Source: Zizania palustris
Taxonomy: Eukaryota; Streptophyta; Magnoliopsida; Poales; Poaceae
DNA: 64,000 bases
Assembly: GCA_019279435.1 (NCBI GenBank)
Contig: JAAALK010000287.1
Location: forward strand, 30,132,162-30,196,161
Direction of reading: 5' to 3'
This document shows positions 61,647 to 64,000 of the stretch, one piece after another. The position numbers were made by a program, and so were the translations under genes. The notes under the pieces are model-generated. The model did no database searches, was not told the origin of the DNA, and saw nothing but the letters and a program-made list of their open reading frames with translations. Positions within the stretch are counted from its first letter, which is position 1. Each line of letters starts with the position of its first letter.

Positions 61647-61833
61647 ATACCGGGGGCCCCCCGCCCCTGGTATGTCGTTTAGCTGGTCAAAGCCTGGCGC
61701 AGCCTGACACGCCAGTTAAGCTGTAAAGTTGTCTGGCACCTTTTGTATTGTAGCTAGCTCCTTTTCCCCTCTCTGCCCCTATGAGCCTGAGGCTCATAGG
61801 GGGCATCCCAGTCTTTTCCTTTGGCCTGCGTGC

Positions 61834-61842
61834 CTATAAAAG
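61834..61842 (+). promoter_or_regulatory. LTR TATA box
   Basis: CTATAAAAG about 190 bp downstream of the minisatellite and 245 bp before the LTR end, the expected place for the element's own promoter. Confidence 0.6.
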
Positions 61843-62384
61843 CAGGGCCAAGCCCTTGTAACGGACACATGCTCCAAGGGGCCATGAGACCCTGGAGTTA
61901 TCCTCTCCACATCAAGGCACACCATGCCAAATCCACTACAAACTGGACGTAGGGTTATTATCCCCTAGGGGAGGCCCGAACCAGTATAAACCCTATCTCT
62001 CCCTGTGAGAACCCATCGAGGTTCATTCTCCATATCATACTCCACCACAGAAAAACCTGCTGGAACTAACGCAATTGTTCCAACAGTTGGCGCCGTCCGT
62101 GGGGACCTTAGTCCTAGAAGCTAAGTTCTCTACCACTGCCTGCAACCCGAAGTGCGCCCGAGGGGGGAGCATCGAGGCTTTCTCGCTTCGCGCACCCTCC
62201 GGCAAGGGGCTTCGAGGGCAGATCGAAGGCCATCTTCGCCTTCCTCCATCCTTCGCATACCGGAGCCCACTCTCCGGCAAGGGGCTCCGCTCCACGTTTC
62301 AAAGGTCATCGGAGCCCGAGGGCTACAAGGTAAGTACCGCCCGAAGCCTTACTTCGATGCACCAATCTGCAGTTACATTAACAT

Positions 62385-62640
62385 AAGCTCGAAGCCATGC
62401 TTCGCTTTACTTAAAAACCGAAGCCATGCTTCGCCGTGTTCAAAAACCGAAGCCACGCTTCGCCTTGTTCAAAAACCGAAGTCATGCTTCGCCTTGTTCA
62501 AAAACCGAAGCCATGCTTCGCTTTACTTAAAAACCGAAGCCATGCTTCGCTTTACTTAAAAACCGAAGCCATGATTCGCCTTATTTAAACCCGAAGCCAC
62601 GCTTCGCCTTATTTAAAACCGAAGCCTTGCTTCGCTTTAT
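62385..62640. repeat. Array of near-palindromic 'cgaagccatgcttcg' repeats
   Basis: About nine direct copies of a 28-33 bp unit, each containing CGAAGCCATGCTTCG (an inverted repeat with a 3-base centre) joined by 'ccttgttcaaaaac'. Diverged single copies continue to about 63110 (ccgaagcctagcttcg, gaagcatgcttcg). It lies in the element's leader between primer site and any gag. Confidence 0.92.
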
Positions 62641-63422
62641 AAAACCCAGAGTACCCCTCCGAAGGCTACACAGTGCCCCCGGGCCCGTAGCAGTGGGCTA
62701 AAAGGACTCCGGGCCACTGGCCCGACGCGTCCAGGGATTCCGGGCTCCGCGCCCGAAGCATCCCAGGGATTCTGGGTTCCGCACCCGAAGCATCCCAGGG
62801 TCGAAGGTGACCCAGAGTCGAAGGTGGCTCAGAGTCGAAGGTGGCTCACACTATCACAGGTTCGGTGAATCCACACCAAATATCCTTCTCATTACAGGAC
62901 CAAGTTCTGAAGCCTTGCTTCATTATCTAAACACGCTCCGAAGCCTAGCTTCGCGTGCTCATATACTATACGCCTAAGCGTCTCGAAGTCATACTTCGCC
63001 ATAATCTAAGTGCGTTTCAGAGCCCCGCTCACGCACAGCATCCAAACCCCGGCATGCCGAAGCATGCTTCGCTCAAATTGGGTATGCGGAAGCCTTGCTT
63101 CGCACCAAATTGATGCGTTCGGAGCCCGTAAGAGGCCCTCGCTCGGTACAAATCCAAATATCCGAAGCCGCCGAAAAGGCGCACCCCTTCGCATGTTTAT
63201 TTTTTGCCCGCACCAGCAACGGTTAAGTCCCTAACTGCCACGAGCAAAAGGGGGTAAGAATGTATGCGAGGTGTGCGAGTGTAATGCGCTGTACGAGCGT
63301 GGCAAGCTAAGCGTTCGAAGCCAAACAATGCGAAACATATAAACAAAGTATGCAGGTATAATAAACTCCGTTCATTAAAGGACAATTGAGAAGTATGTTA
63401 CAAATGTACTTCGTGCACAGAA

Positions 63423-63914
63423 CTACGAGTAATCTGTGTCTAAGCCTAAAAAGAACCGAGTGCGAGGCCCCAACCCTCGCTTGCCTCTCCTTCGGCGGGG
63501 GCCCCCTCGGCTGGATGTTGCCTCGTCGGAGCCCGCTCTCCCTCGACCGGCCCGTCCAGGCTCCGAAGCCCACAGGCTTCGGCTTCCGCTTTGCAGGTTG
63601 CTCCAGGTCCGCGAAGCAGGCGGAGCCGTGTCGAAGGCAGAAAAGTCTAGGGCTTCGTCGCTCGCTAAGGCCGCTCGCGAAGGCAAAGGTAAAGGGCTCT
63701 GAAGGGGCTCCGCCTTCACAGCGGCTAGCAAATCCTGGGCTATTTCGGAGATGGCTTCGCCCCTAGGCCCCCTCGGAAGCTTAAATCGAGGGGGGCCTTC
63801 GGACCTAGCTACTTCAAGAATCGCCCACAGTTGTCGAAGCCCTTCAGAGTCCTCGAGGACTTCGAGGTCTATGCTCGAAGGCTGAGCCTGGGCAGGTATA
63901 AAAAACCCCCGCAT
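63423..63914 (-). CDS. Antisense open frame in the Gypsy leader (hypothetical, possibly an exon)
   Basis: 163 codons on the minus strand, opposite to the element's transcription, with a mixed amino-acid composition (for example LEVLEDSEGLRQLWAILEVAR) unlike the repeat-driven frames. The likely upstream limit is a pyrimidine-rich stretch ending CCTGCCCAG just before 'GCTCAGCC' (about 63890), which would make this a spliced last exon. I do not recognise the protein. Some large Gypsy elements carry an extra antisense gene. It may equally be a chance frame in GC-rich DNA. Confidence 0.3.
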   Translation of the reverse strand: MRGFFIPAQAQPSSIDLEVLEDSEGLRQLWAILEVARSEGPPRFKLPRGPRGEAISEIAQDLLAAVKAEPLQSPLPLPSRAALASDEALDFSAFDTAPPASRTWSNLQSGSRSLWASEPGRAGRGRAGSDEATSSRGGPRRRRGKRGLGPRTRFFLGLDTDYS

Positions 63915-64000
63915 TCATATTAATAAACTGATAAGTCTTTACAAGCCTACAGCTAGGTATTACAAGGAAGCCTAAGGAGGTCTACACCTTCGGAGGCGGA

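Larger units (their letters stand above)
60883..62085 (+). repeat. 5' LTR of the Gypsy-type element
   Basis: Starts TGTTGGGGGAATATATTTCC and ends GTTCCAACA. It contains a GC-rich minisatellite and, downstream of it, a TATA box. Confidence 0.82.
60883..64000 (+). mobile_element. Gypsy-type LTR retrotransposon, 5' end, runs off the window
   Basis: A 1203-bp LTR with TGTTGG/CCAACA ends is followed by a primer-site-like TTGGCGCCGTCCGTGGGGA (from 62087), as in many grass Gypsy elements. The 1.9 kb after it is untranslated leader with repeat arrays and one antisense frame; gag and pol are not reached. It inserted into the Copia-type element. The right end and target duplication are outside the window; the left five bases are GAGAC. 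Confidence 0.82.

Noticed and set aside
60680..61648. Long Gly/Arg/Pro-rich frames (GLRAWLSEGGLRT type) on the minus strand
   Set aside because: They result from the 24-27 bp GC-rich minisatellite in the LTR. Several frames are open on both strands at once.
61074..62640. CRISPR-like appearance of the regularly spaced near-palindromic repeats
   Set aside because: The spacers are not unique, the setting is a plant retrotransposon, and there are no cas genes.

Overview
The window is a stretch of plant nuclear genome, most likely rice or a close Oryza relative. Genes are widely spaced, split by GT-AG introns and often have GC-rich first exons, while the spacers are AT-rich and packed with grass-type miniature transposons (MITEs). 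Protein-level resemblance to rice class II KNOX and vacuolar pyrophosphatase genes supports this. From memory these sit close together on rice chromosome 6; I could not check that.

Genes, left to right: a receptor-like kinase (minus, 47-2625, last exon outside the window); an uncharacterised protein with a coiled coil and a DLNLP (EAR-type) motif (plus, 20103-24836); a class II KNOX homeobox gene (plus, 27565-30491) with a 1-base frameshift in exon 3; a small plant protein with a YDPLSYALNFD motif (minus, 31672-31992); a BRAP2/BRIZ-type RING plus ZnF-UBP ubiquitin ligase (minus, 32701-36700); a PLATZ zinc-binding regulator (minus, 40895-42241); and a K+-dependent vacuolar H+-pyrophosphatase (minus, 49774-57478). 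Exon structures were built by hand from splice sites and reading frame. The BRAP2, PLATZ, EAR-type and pyrophosphatase models each sum to a multiple of three; the KNOX model does not, which exposes its frameshift. The genes are unrelated in function and are not an operon-like unit.

Mobile DNA fills most of the rest. From 10056 to 19107 lie three near-identical copies of a 2.49-kb non-autonomous hAT element. Two of them sit in a 3.0-kb tandem duplication whose junction falls exactly on the terminal base of the element; the third has a perfect 8-bp target duplication. There are also a 146-bp Mutator-type MITE family with 9-bp target duplications, a 946-bp Mutator-like element, many Tourist- and Stowaway-type MITEs (some nested), and two 5'-truncated LINEs of one family with perfect 14- and 16-bp target duplications. 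A 2.37-kb LTR retrotransposon carrying only gag and protease sits in intron 1 of the pyrophosphatase gene.

The right end (58918-64000) is a nest: a decayed Copia-type 5' end and gag is cut at 60883 by a Gypsy-type element. That element's 1.2-kb LTR carries a GC-rich minisatellite, and its leader carries an array of near-palindromic repeats and an antisense reading frame. The best candidates for something new are the hAT-end-anchored tandem duplication, the KNOX frameshift with a possible splice rescue, and the repeat-rich Gypsy element. I found no tRNA or rRNA genes and no CRISPR array.
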